Source: JBBQVS01 sp964657325
GTDB taxonomy: Bacteria > Chloroflexota > Ktedonobacteria > Ktedonobacterales > Ktedonobacteraceae
Length of the DNA stretch: 5,041 nt
Assembly: GCA_964657325.1 (NCBI GenBank)
Contig: CAZZVE010000281.1
Coordinates: 1-5,041 of the forward strand
Direction: 5' to 3'
Part shown: positions 1 through 5,041 of the stretch, in pieces
Layout: every line of letters begins with the position of its first letter
Numbering within the stretch: the stretch's first letter is position 1
The notes under the pieces: generated by a model
Told to the model about the DNA's origin: nothing
Database searches by the model: none
The model's input: the letters and a program-made list of their open reading frames with translations, nothing else
Position numbers and translations under genes: made by a program

Positions 1-612
1 GTACCATACTTGAAGAGCCTGAAACCAGCATTGTGCCATAGCAGCGTATCCAACATTGTTCGTGTGGATCTTGTCGTGGATCGTATTGATGGGGACCGCA
101 CTGTATATATCCACGCACTGTATCAGTCGTCCCTCGTTTGCCTTGCTGTGGACAAGGTCAGGAATAAGATGGTTATACTTGCAAAGCCGTGTGTTCAACG
201 CTTCAAATCCGAGTGGTGTAATCTGTGCGACAAAGACCTTTACACCAGGAAGCGCATTGTCGATACAATCGAGCAATTGCTCAAGGCGAGTAATTGCCGT
301 TGCTACACTGCATCCATGAAGAATGTCATTCGTGCCAATATGCAACAAAATTGCATCAGGTCGATAGAACTGCAGCCACGGCTGCATGTGCTCACAGAGA
401 TGATCAATGCGCCATCCATAATGACCTTCGTGTCGCCATATCTTCTGATCACCAGGTTCATCTTCGAGTGAGCCAACAAAGTCCACTAACCAATTTGCTA
501 CCTGGGCAAGGTTCCAAAGCGGAGCACGATACCCTCTCAGATCGCTAGAGTTAAATCCCTGAGTAATCGAGTCGCCCAATGGCATAATTTTTACATGTGT
601 TTTACTTATCAC
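1..612 (-). CDS. SGNH/GDSL-family hydrolase, 3' end cut by window edge
   Basis: This is a probable serine esterase or deacylase of the SGNH superfamily. The frame stays open for 204 codons to the left edge, so the C-terminus is outside the window. With the GTG start at 612, block I is GDSITQG with nucleophile Ser15. A GHYGW stretch supplies the likely oxyanion Gly66. Block III is HIGTND (Asn95), and block V is HDKIH followed by TNNVGY, giving Asp180 and His183. All catalytic blocks are therefore present and little is missing. The MPLGDSIT start, the DFVGS segment and the EGHYGWRID segment resemble acetyl-xylan-esterase-like (CE3-type) members, but no signal peptide is seen, so it should be cytoplasmic. 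GTG is preferred because the GTGA overlaps the upstream gene's TGA by 4 bp and it keeps the first β-strand (VKIMPLGD) intact. A GGAG lies 10 nt upstream of it. The in-frame ATG at 585 has no ribosome binding site and would cut into that strand. The substrate is unknown; removal of an acyl group from a polyketide intermediate is inference. Confidence 0.88.
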   Translation of the reverse strand, partial: MISKTHVKIMPLGDSITQGFNSSDLRGYRAPLWNLAQVANWLVDFVGSLEDEPGDQKIWRHEGHYGWRIDHLCEHMQPWLQFYRPDAILLHIGTNDILHGCSVATAITRLEQLLDCIDNALPGVKVFVAQITPLGFEALNTRLCKYNHLIPDLVHSKANEGRLIQCVDIYSAVPINTIHDKIHTNNVGYAAMAQCWFQALQVWY

Positions 613-920
613 AGCATCTCAACTCCGTGACTGGAAACCACAACATATCTCTTCACGCTCGACCTTTCTCGCTGAAACCTGTTCAGCATTTCGACCATCG
701 AGTCATGCTCCGACGACTGAAGCCAACGGTAGAACGCCGGTGTCTGCCATCTGCTGACAATTGTGTAAGACGACGTTTCGTTCTCTGCACGAACTAATGT
801 TTCTCCCATGTGCCCTGGGAATTGCTGCTGTTGTGGTAGGTATTCTCGATACGCGTTTTCAAATGCGCTACAATCACCACCAATGACAAAACTGTAGAGC
901 ACAAGTAATGTGTTATCCAT
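609..920 (-). CDS. ABM-superfamily small monooxygenase (probable quinone-forming oxygenase)
   Basis: The product is a 103-residue single-domain protein with the size and pattern of the antibiotic biosynthesis monooxygenase (dimeric α+β barrel) fold. An N-terminal strand (LLVLYSFVI) is followed by a helix (AFENAYREYL), a PGHMGETLVR strand, a SYTIVSRWQT strand, and a helix with FYRWLQSSEH before a final YVVVSS strand. Family members such as TcmH and ActVA-Orf6 are cofactor-free oxygenases that turn anthrone or naphthacenone intermediates into quinones in aromatic polyketide pathways. That role is inferred here from fold and context. The start at 920 is chosen because a GGAGG sits 6 nt upstream, inside the end of the cupin gene. 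A start at 947 would overlap that gene by 26 bp without such a site. The gap to the cupin stop is 1 bp and the stop overlaps the next gene by 4 bp, indicating translational coupling on both sides. It could instead be a non-catalytic cyclase-like ABM protein. Confidence 0.85.
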   Translation of the reverse strand: MDNTLLVLYSFVIGGDCSAFENAYREYLPQQQQFPGHMGETLVRAENETSSYTIVSRWQTPAFYRWLQSSEHDSMVEMLNRFQRERSSVKRYVVVSSHGVEML

Positions 921-921
921 A

Positions 922-1296
922 TCATTCCTCCAATAACACGTGACCAAGCTCAGGACGTGGTGCTAGCGGAGTCGAAAAAAAGATCATGCAGCTTTTTTCT
1001 GCTCCAGTATTATGCAAGCTATGTGGGACATTTTTGGGGATAAAAGCTGCTGATCCTGCCTCTACCGCACGGGTCAAATGGTCGTCTGTAATGCTCACTT
1101 GACCACTGATAATGTAGAGATATTCGTCACTATAAGGATGGTAATGTTTCCCATACGTCTCGTTTGGCTCTAGGGTCAATGTGCCCATAAAGCCGGATGT
1201 TGTGTTTACTGTTCGTGGGCTAAGAAGCACTTGCATTACTCCACCACGATCCCGTTTCGTTGGAATTTCTTGCTCACTTACGATAGTCAATGGCAT
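922..1296 (-). CDS. Cupin-domain polyketide cyclase, TcmJ/CurC-like
   Basis: The product is a 124-residue single-domain cupin. Cupin motif 1 is complete: HYHPYSDEYLYIISG gives His51, His53 and Glu58. Motif 2 (GSAAFIPKNVPHSLHN) gives His92. The full His-His-Glu-His metal site is therefore present. Length, the N-terminal RGG...LSPRTV...GFMGTL pattern and the HYHPYSDEYLY core match the TcmJ/CurC/WhiE-II type cupins that accompany type II PKS genes. Those proteins assist regiospecific folding or cyclisation of the nascent poly-β-ketone. The start at 1296 is set by GAGGAG 9 nt upstream. A longer reading frame begins at 1389 and overlaps the methyltransferase, but its extra 31 residues (Cys-rich, no family match by eye) look untranslated. 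It lies 71 bp downstream of the methyltransferase stop and 1 bp from the monooxygenase. A metal-dependent oxygenase role cannot be excluded from sequence alone. Confidence 0.92.
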   Translation of the reverse strand: MPLTIVSEQEIPTKRDRGGVMQVLLSPRTVNTTSGFMGTLTLEPNETYGKHYHPYSDEYLYIISGQVSITDDHLTRAVEAGSAAFIPKNVPHSLHNTGAEKSCMIFFSTPLAPRPELGHVLLEE

Positions 1297-1367
1297 GATA
1301 ATAATCTCCTCTGATTCACTATAGTCTACGCAACAAAATACTACGTAACGTGCTAGCTCAATACAAC

Positions 1368-2429
1368 CTATACAGGCATTGGTCGGCATTCGAGCAGACG
1401 ATAAGGTGAATGCGTGACAATCGTCTGTGTAAGCTGTAAATCGGCTTGCGCTAAAAGTACCTTAAAATCTTCTTCGCTACGCTCTCGACCGCCGAACAAC
1501 ACCATCATCTGAAGTTGGAGGAAGCCTAAAAACGGTGGATAGCCTTCAGGGGGAGTAGGGCCTATCGGCTGAGGAAACATCTCCACAATGATCAGGCGAC
1601 TAGTTGTGTGCATGGCTTTTCGACATGTACGTAAGATTGCGAGAGCCTGCGTATCGTTCCAGTCGTGAAGAATTTGCTTCAATAGATAGATGTCTGCTCC
1701 TGTAGGCACCGACTCAAAAAAATTGCCACTTTGCACTGTGCAGCGATCCAGTTGTTTCTGCATGATCAGTGGCATCGCTTCCTCGACAGTAGCGGTCATA
1801 TCAAACAACGTTCCATGTAAGTTGGTGTGACGTTGTAAGATTTCCATAAGGAGAGAGCCTCGTCCACCACCTACATCGACAATGGTTTGCGCTGCTCCGA
1901 AGTCGTAAGCATCGACGACCTGTTGCGTAAAGATACGTGTGACATCATCCATCACCAGATCGAAAATACGCTTTTCTTCTGGATGCTCATTGAGATATTG
2001 CCAGATACCTTTGTCATGGGTATGAGCAAACGCAGGTTCACCTGTACGAATACTGTAACCCAGTTCATCCCAGGCATGTGTATGCCAGTCGCTACCTTGC
2101 ATGAGCAAAAGATTGTAGACGGAACCCATCGCATCAGCACGTAGGAAGGTTGAAAGAGGCGTCTGTGCAAAACAGCCAGGTGACACCTCCGTGAAAATGT
2201 TGGAGTAGGTAAGAAATTGGAGCAGATGATACAGCGAATGTGGGTGTGCGCCAGTCCTTAAAGCTATCTCCTCGGTCGTCATCGGTCCGTCTTCAAGAAT
2301 CGACGCAATGTTCAAGCGCACCGCTTCTACCAGTGCCGACCATTTCCATCTGTATCCGATGAGATCAATCAGTTGACCGTAAGGTGATTCCTGACTCGTT
2401 TCAATCCGCTGTTGCTCGCGTGTGCTCAT
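1368..2429 (-). CDS. SAM-dependent O-methyltransferase (plant-type/DnrK-TcmO-like, two-domain)
   Basis: The product (353 aa from the chosen start) has the two-domain layout of small-molecule O-methyltransferases. Residues about 15-95 form an N-terminal winged-helix dimerisation domain (MTTEEIALRTGAHPHSLYHLL helix-turn-helix-like stretch). A C-terminal Rossmann domain follows. SAM motif I is VDVGGGRGS at about 184-192, the acidic residue after β2 is Asp210 (TLFDM), and GNFFE lies near 236-240. LLKQILHDWND carries the probable catalytic base His255. The tail has the family's FGGRERSEEDFKVLLAQA signature near 312-329. Relatives methylate phenolic hydroxyls of anthracyclines, tetracenomycins and mitomycin-type compounds, so a phenol of the polyketide made here is the inferred substrate. 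The start at 2429 is preferred because GGAG lies 9 nt upstream. The alternative ATG at 2444 has no ribosome binding site. Some family members are hydroxylases or decarboxylases; the intact SAM motif and His favour a methyltransferase. Confidence 0.93.
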   Translation of the reverse strand: MSTREQQRIETSQESPYGQLIDLIGYRWKWSALVEAVRLNIASILEDGPMTTEEIALRTGAHPHSLYHLLQFLTYSNIFTEVSPGCFAQTPLSTFLRADAMGSVYNLLLMQGSDWHTHAWDELGYSIRTGEPAFAHTHDKGIWQYLNEHPEEKRIFDLVMDDVTRIFTQQVVDAYDFGAAQTIVDVGGGRGSLLMEILQRHTNLHGTLFDMTATVEEAMPLIMQKQLDRCTVQSGNFFESVPTGADIYLLKQILHDWNDTQALAILRTCRKAMHTTSRLIIVEMFPQPIGPTPPEGYPPFLGFLQLQMMVLFGGRERSEEDFKVLLAQADLQLTQTIVTHSPYRLLECRPMPV

Positions 2430-2531
2430 GAGAAATTTCTCCATAGAGTTGACTTATAAGCCAACCGATAGCGGTTACTTACATCAATATGGCAGTCATG
2501 TATTCCGGTGACGTGAGTATTCCTAAGACTC
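2430..2531. other. Transacylase-methyltransferase intergenic gap with imperfect stem-loop
   Basis: This 102-bp gap separates two co-directional minus-strand genes. Between 2457 and 2481 lies an imperfect hairpin: TAAG/CTTA (4 bp), an asymmetric bulge, then AACCG/CGGTT (5 bp) around an ATAG loop. No T-run follows on the minus strand, so it is not a clear intrinsic terminator. On the minus strand a TATAAG hexamer (plus-strand 2451-2460 region) could serve as a -10 box for the methyltransferase, but no fitting -35 box is visible. It may modulate transcript processing or carry a second weak promoter; neither is established. Confidence 0.3.
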
Positions 2532-3521
2532 CTACGCAATTTGAGACGTCAGGCGATTTGTGCTGAATGTTCGAGCTGAGAGCGCAATGGCCTCGACTTT
2601 TTCCATGGTATCTGCTGAAGTAATGGAAACTTCGCTACTCGTTAATTGGCTAGCGATACTTCGCACCAGTTTGGTGAGCACGTTGCCAGAACCCAACTCG
2701 ATAAACGTATCACAGCCAACCGCAAGCAACGTACTTACACAATCCGTCCAGTAGACCGAGGCGCATATTTGGGCGATCAGCGTTTGGTGAACCTCTTCGT
2801 GTGTTGTTAAAAGTCGCCCTGACACATTCGCGACAAGAGGAACCTGAGGGTCATGCCATGTTAATGTCTCCATGACCTCACGGAGTGCTGTCTGCATCGG
2901 CTGCATGAGCGGAGAGTGAAAGGCTCCGCCAACAGCTAAGCGTGTAACCATGATCTTCTGTGGCAAGGTAGTCAGCTTCGCAAATACCTTTTGGATTGCC
3001 TCTTGTGTGCCCGATACGACGAGTTGCGTATAGGAATTGCGGTTTGCCAACACGAGCACATCGCTAGAGGAGATCGATGCACATAGATCACTGAGTACTT
3101 CGGCTGTCAATCCGGTGACAGCGAGCATCGCACCTGGATGCTCCGACTGTACTGCAAGCGAGAGTTTTCCACGCATCATTACTAGGTGTAGTCCATCTTC
3201 AAATGAGAGGACTCCGGCTGCGGTTGCAGCAGTATACTCTCCAAGACTGTGCCCAGCAATGAAATCTGCATGGATGCCTAACTCGCGTGCATAGGCGGTT
3301 AGAGCAAGGGAATGGGCAAATAGTGCTGGCTGTGCAACGGATGTTTGATTCAGTGATGCAGCCGGTCCTGTTAGGCAATAGTGTGCGACCGGAAGACCGA
3401 CGACATCACTACAGCGATCCAGGTAGCTCGCAAAGAGATCGGGCCGACGTGTTCGTATATCCTCGCCCATCCCAATTTTCTGCGAACCCTGCCCTGGGTA
3501 TATGAATGCCACTGTACTCAC
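2532..3521 (-). CDS. Malonyl-CoA:ACP transacylase (FabD-like), PKS-associated
   Basis: The enzyme moves malonyl groups from CoA to the phosphopantetheine arm of an acyl carrier protein and so supplies extender units. The 329-residue product has the family landmarks at near-canonical positions. YPGQGSQ gives Gln11 in the oxyanion region. GHSLGEY holds nucleophile Ser92. MMRGK gives Arg117, which salt-bridges the malonyl carboxylate and so predicts malonyl rather than a neutral acyl substrate. GAFHSPLM holds catalytic His202. E. coli FabD uses Ser92, Arg117 and His201, so the match is essentially residue for residue. The start is a GTG at 3521 with GAGAGGAG ending 8 nt upstream. The gene is transcribed divergently from the KSα gene and is the first of the leftward genes. 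Lying inside a PKS cluster with no fatty-acid genes in view, it probably serves the PKS acyl carrier protein, though it could also serve fatty acid synthesis. Confidence 0.96.
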   Translation of the reverse strand: MSTVAFIYPGQGSQKIGMGEDIRTRRPDLFASYLDRCSDVVGLPVAHYCLTGPAASLNQTSVAQPALFAHSLALTAYARELGIHADFIAGHSLGEYTAATAAGVLSFEDGLHLVMMRGKLSLAVQSEHPGAMLAVTGLTAEVLSDLCASISSSDVLVLANRNSYTQLVVSGTQEAIQKVFAKLTTLPQKIMVTRLAVGGAFHSPLMQPMQTALREVMETLTWHDPQVPLVANVSGRLLTTHEEVHQTLIAQICASVYWTDCVSTLLAVGCDTFIELGSGNVLTKLVRSIASQLTSSEVSITSADTMEKVEAIALSARTFSTNRLTSQIA

Positions 3522-3565
3522 AAGTGCAACTCCTCTCGTAGATTTTAAGGTTGATGTGTATGTGG

Positions 3566-3571
3566 ATAATA
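3566..3571 (-). promoter_or_regulatory. Candidate -10 box for the leftward (transacylase) unit
   Basis: Read on the minus strand this is TATTAT, five of six matches to a σ70-type -10 box, about 45 nt ahead of the transacylase GTG. No good -35 hexamer sits 16-18 bp upstream; that position is instead occupied by the 3590-3602 palindrome. This would fit an activator- or repressor-controlled promoter. The call rests on one hexamer and is weak. Confidence 0.35.
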
Positions 3572-3600
3572 TTGACAGGGAGAAATTACCTGTAAATTAC
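3572..3600 (+). promoter_or_regulatory. Candidate rightward promoter with consensus TTGACA box
   Basis: A perfect TTGACA (3572-3577) points toward the KSα gene. At 15-17 bp spacing the -10 is poor: TAAATT at 3593-3598 matches 4 of 6, and AATTAC at 3595-3600 matches 3 of 6. If used, it would give a leader of roughly 140 nt before the ATG at 3748. The -10 zone lies inside the 13-bp palindrome, so a protein bound there would block it. The alternative rightward start is nearer the gene, at the TATACA box beside the direct repeat. Confidence 0.35.
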
Positions 3601-3602
3601 AG
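3590..3602. repeat. 13-bp perfect palindrome, candidate operator
   Basis: CTGTAA and TTACAG flank a single central A. A second, overlapping inverted repeat is ACAGG (3575-3579) with CCTGT (3589-3593), separated by 9 bp. The CTGT/ACAG element thus occurs three times within 28 bp. The block lies between the TTGACA box and the leftward -10-like box, a position from which one regulator could control both directions. Symmetry of this size is typical of TetR-, MarR- or GntR-type operators; which family, if any, binds here cannot be told. Confidence 0.45.
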
Positions 3603-3655
3603 ATGAAGTAATCATTCCTCGTTGCCCCTTCTCTATCTGTCACGATGAGTTACTG

Positions 3656-3677
3656 TTTTAGTAAGTTTTAGGTAAGT
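3656..3677 (+). repeat. Tandem direct repeat with 11-bp period upstream of KSα gene
   Basis: TTTTAGTAAGT (3656-3666) is followed at once by TTTTAGGTAAGT (3666-3677), sharing one T. The repeats differ by one inserted G. Taken as heptamers, AGTAAGT (3660-3666) and GGTAAGT (3671-3677) are 11 bp apart, one helical turn. The second ends 9 bp before a TATACA -10-like hexamer (3687-3692). Direct heptamers one turn apart just upstream of a -10 box are how SARP/OmpR-type activators of antibiotic genes bind. The assignment is by pattern only, and no regulator gene is in the window. Confidence 0.4.
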
Positions 3678-3747
3678 CCTCCTTCTTATACATAGAGTAT
3701 TCACTAAGCACTTAACCGACAGACCCTAAGTGAAAGTAAAGAAAATC

Positions 3748-5010
3748 ATGGCGTACCGTGTTGTTGTAACAGGAGTTGGAGTGGTTGCTCCTGGAGGTGT
3801 TGGAAGAGAAGCATTTTGGAAGACACTCGTTGAAGGCGTATCGACGAGTGATAAACTTCTTATTGATCGACCAGAACGCTTCAGGTCTCAAATTGCGGCA
3901 GCCGTTCCCGACTGGAAGCCGTGCAAGTATGGCATTACTGATGAGGAGAGTAGACAACTTGATCGACATATTCAGTTTGCTCTTGTCGCTGCAACAGAAG
4001 CGTGGGATGACGCTGGTTTAGTCCTTTCGCAACTCACTCCTCAGACAATCGGAGTTGCTGTGGGTACAGCGATAGGCTCCTCGGCAATACTTGAGCAGGA
4101 GTATTTTGTAGTGAGTAAGCAAGCGACTGATTTCAATGTCGATCCCGAACTGGCGCAACCCTACCTATTCGATGCGTTCAACCCCTCCTATCTAAGCGCG
4201 AAGATTGCTACCCAGTTTGGTGCTAGAGGACCAGTCGAGACAATATCGAGTGGCTGCACAGCGGGTATTGACGCAATAGCACAAGCGTTTGAGTGGATAC
4301 ATGCTGGTGACGCTGAGATCGCGATTGCAGGTGCAGCGGAGGCTGGCATCTGTCCTATCAATATTGCGTCCTTTGATGCTATCAAAGCCACATCCCCACG
4401 TAACGATGATCCCAAACGGGCCTCACGTCCTTTTGATAAGAAGCGAAATGGATTTGTGCTAGGTGAGGGAAGTGCCTTTCTCATTCTGGAACGTCTTGAA
4501 CACGCACAACGTCGGCATGCCCACATTTACGGTGAGATCACTGGCTATGGTAGTGCCTTGAACGCCTACCATATGACAGGGCTACCGCATGACGGCCTTG
4601 ATATGGTGCAAGCGATCACTATGGCTATAGAAACTGCTGGCATTACTCCACAGGAAATTCAGTATATTAACGCTCATGGATCATCGACACCGCAGAACGA
4701 TCTTCATGAAACCAATGCGTTCAAAATGGTTTGGAAAGAGGATGCCCGGCACATTCCGATTAGCTCGATCAAATCTATGATTGGTCATTCGTTGGGGGCA
4801 ATTGGTGCAATTGAGCTGGCGGCCTGTGCGCTCATTCTTGACAGAGGTATTGTGCCGCCCACGATCAATTACGAAAATCCAGACCCCAACTGTGATTTGG
4901 ATTACATCCCAAATCAGTCACGTACCTTAGCGGTTCAGACCTTGATCTCGACCGCGAGTGGTTTTGGTGGCTTTCAATCGGCTATGGTAATGTCAAAGGT
5001 GGAGTTATGA
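3748..5010 (+). CDS. Type II PKS ketosynthase alpha subunit (KSα)
   Basis: This is the catalytic half of the KS/CLF heterodimer that condenses malonyl-ACP units into a poly-β-ketone. From the ATG at 3748 the protein has 420 residues, normal for KSα. It opens with the typical YRVVVTGVGVVAPGG. The nucleophile Cys170 sits in ISSGCTAG. His310 lies in INAHGSSTPQND. Lys342 and His347 lie in SSIKSMIGHSLGAIG. Each is one residue beyond the actinorhodin KSα positions (Cys169, His309, Lys341, His346), so the active site is complete and this is not the CLF. The start is uncertain: an in-frame GTG at 3730 would add six residues (MKVKKI). Neither start has a clear Shine-Dalgarno; only an AAAG-type stretch precedes the ATG. 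The ATG is preferred for its fit with the family N-terminus. The stop overlaps the next start (ATGA), so KSα and CLF are translationally coupled. FabF is excluded by the KSα-type motifs and context, though the two are homologous. Confidence 0.97.
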   Translation: MAYRVVVTGVGVVAPGGVGREAFWKTLVEGVSTSDKLLIDRPERFRSQIAAAVPDWKPCKYGITDEESRQLDRHIQFALVAATEAWDDAGLVLSQLTPQTIGVAVGTAIGSSAILEQEYFVVSKQATDFNVDPELAQPYLFDAFNPSYLSAKIATQFGARGPVETISSGCTAGIDAIAQAFEWIHAGDAEIAIAGAAEAGICPINIASFDAIKATSPRNDDPKRASRPFDKKRNGFVLGEGSAFLILERLEHAQRRHAHIYGEITGYGSALNAYHMTGLPHDGLDMVQAITMAIETAGITPQEIQYINAHGSSTPQNDLHETNAFKMVWKEDARHIPISSIKSMIGHSLGAIGAIELAACALILDRGIVPPTINYENPDPNCDLDYIPNQSRTLAVQTLISTASGFGGFQSAMVMSKVEL

Positions 5011-5041
5011 GTGAGATGTCAAATACCGCAGTGATCACTGG
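5007..5041 (+). CDS. Start of probable chain length factor (KSβ/CLF), cut by window edge
   Basis: Only eleven codons and part of a twelfth are visible: MSEMSNTAVIT and then a likely Gly. An AVITG-type opening is how CLF and other ketosynthase-fold proteins begin. The ATGA overlap with the KSα stop is the standard arrangement for KSα-CLF pairs. AAAGG at 4995-4999 lies 7 nt ahead of the ATG at 5007; a second in-frame ATG at 5016 is also possible. The CLF partners KSα and sets polyketide length; it carries Gln in place of the active-site Cys, which lies beyond the window and cannot be checked here. Confidence 0.8.
   Translation, partial: MSEMSNTAVIT

Larger units (their letters stand above)
3522..3747. 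promoter_or_regulatory. Divergent control region between the two PKS transcription units
   Basis: This is the longest non-coding stretch in the window (226 bp), lying between two genes transcribed away from each other, so promoters for both must start here or be shared. It is visibly more A+T-rich than the flanking genes. It contains a TTGACA hexamer, overlapping inverted repeats and a tandem direct repeat, listed separately. No convincing small gene was found. A possible 8-codon frame at 3645-3671 has no ribosome binding site. Confidence 0.8.

Noticed and set aside
10..471. Plus-strand open frame of 153 codons
   Set aside because: It is the antisense shadow of the SGNH hydrolase gene, whose minus-strand frame shows all catalytic blocks; the plus-strand translation shows no family pattern.
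1343..1351. ACGT-A-ACGT near-palindrome between methyltransferase and cupin genes
   Set aside because: At 9 bp, with no promoter hexamers at correct spacing, it is too short to support a separate regulatory call.
1297..1389. N-terminal extension of the cupin gene to the ATG at 1389
   Set aside because: The extra 31 residues look unlike the family, overlap the methyltransferase end, and the ATG at 1296 has GAGGAG at 9 nt.
3645..3671. Eight-codon upstream frame in the KSα leader
   Set aside because: It has no ribosome binding site and no attenuator-like codon run; it is explained by chance.
3677..3684. AAGGAGGA on the minus strand, a perfect Shine-Dalgarno-like string
   Set aside because: No start codon follows within about 5-12 nt on the minus strand, so it does not mark a hidden gene.
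3712..3969. Minus-strand 85-codon frame across the KSα start
   Set aside because: It is antisense to the KSα N-terminus, with no ribosome site and no recognisable protein pattern.
4188..4526. Minus-strand 112-codon frame inside KSα
   Set aside because: It is antisense to the KSα active-site region; composition is Arg/Ala/Ser-rich as expected for a shadow frame.

Overview
The window carries part of an aromatic (type II) polyketide synthase gene cluster in a bacterium. By eye the DNA is about half G+C, and third codon positions are mixed. For example, the start of the ketosynthase gene uses many T- and A-ending codons. That is unlike the high-GC Streptomyces-type actinomycetes where most type II PKS clusters are known. 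A spore-forming Chloroflexota such as Ktedonobacteria, or another mid-GC soil bacterium, is a reasonable guess. The organism is inference; the sequence does not name it.

Layout: two divergent transcription units flank a 226-bp control region (3522-3747). Rightward lie the ketosynthase alpha (KSα, 3748-5010) and, overlapping it by 4 bp, the first 11 codons of a second gene (5007 to the edge) that is almost certainly the chain length factor (KSβ/CLF). Leftward, all on the minus strand, lie a malonyl-CoA:ACP transacylase (2532-3521), a SAM-dependent O-methyltransferase (1368-2429), a TcmJ-type cupin cyclase (922-1296), a small antibiotic-biosynthesis-monooxygenase (ABM) fold protein (609-920) and an SGNH/GDSL hydrolase (1-612). 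The hydrolase is open at the left edge. Its reading frame has no stop inside the window and is easy to miss.

How the genes fit together (family knowledge plus inference): the transacylase loads malonyl units onto an acyl carrier protein expected just outside the window. KSα/CLF builds a poly-β-ketone, the cupin helps fold or cyclise it, the ABM protein probably oxidises a ring to a quinone, and the methyltransferase caps a phenol. The SGNH hydrolase is the unexpected member. It resembles carbohydrate-esterase-type SGNH enzymes but has no signal peptide and is translationally coupled to the monooxygenase. The last three leftward genes are packed tightly (1-bp gap, then 4-bp overlap), so they are very probably one operon.

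The control region holds a TTGACA box running into a 13-bp palindrome, an outward-facing -10-like box for the leftward unit, and an 11-bp-period direct repeat upstream of the KSα gene that recalls SARP-type activator sites. No tRNA, rRNA, CRISPR array, insertion sequence or convincing terminator was seen.
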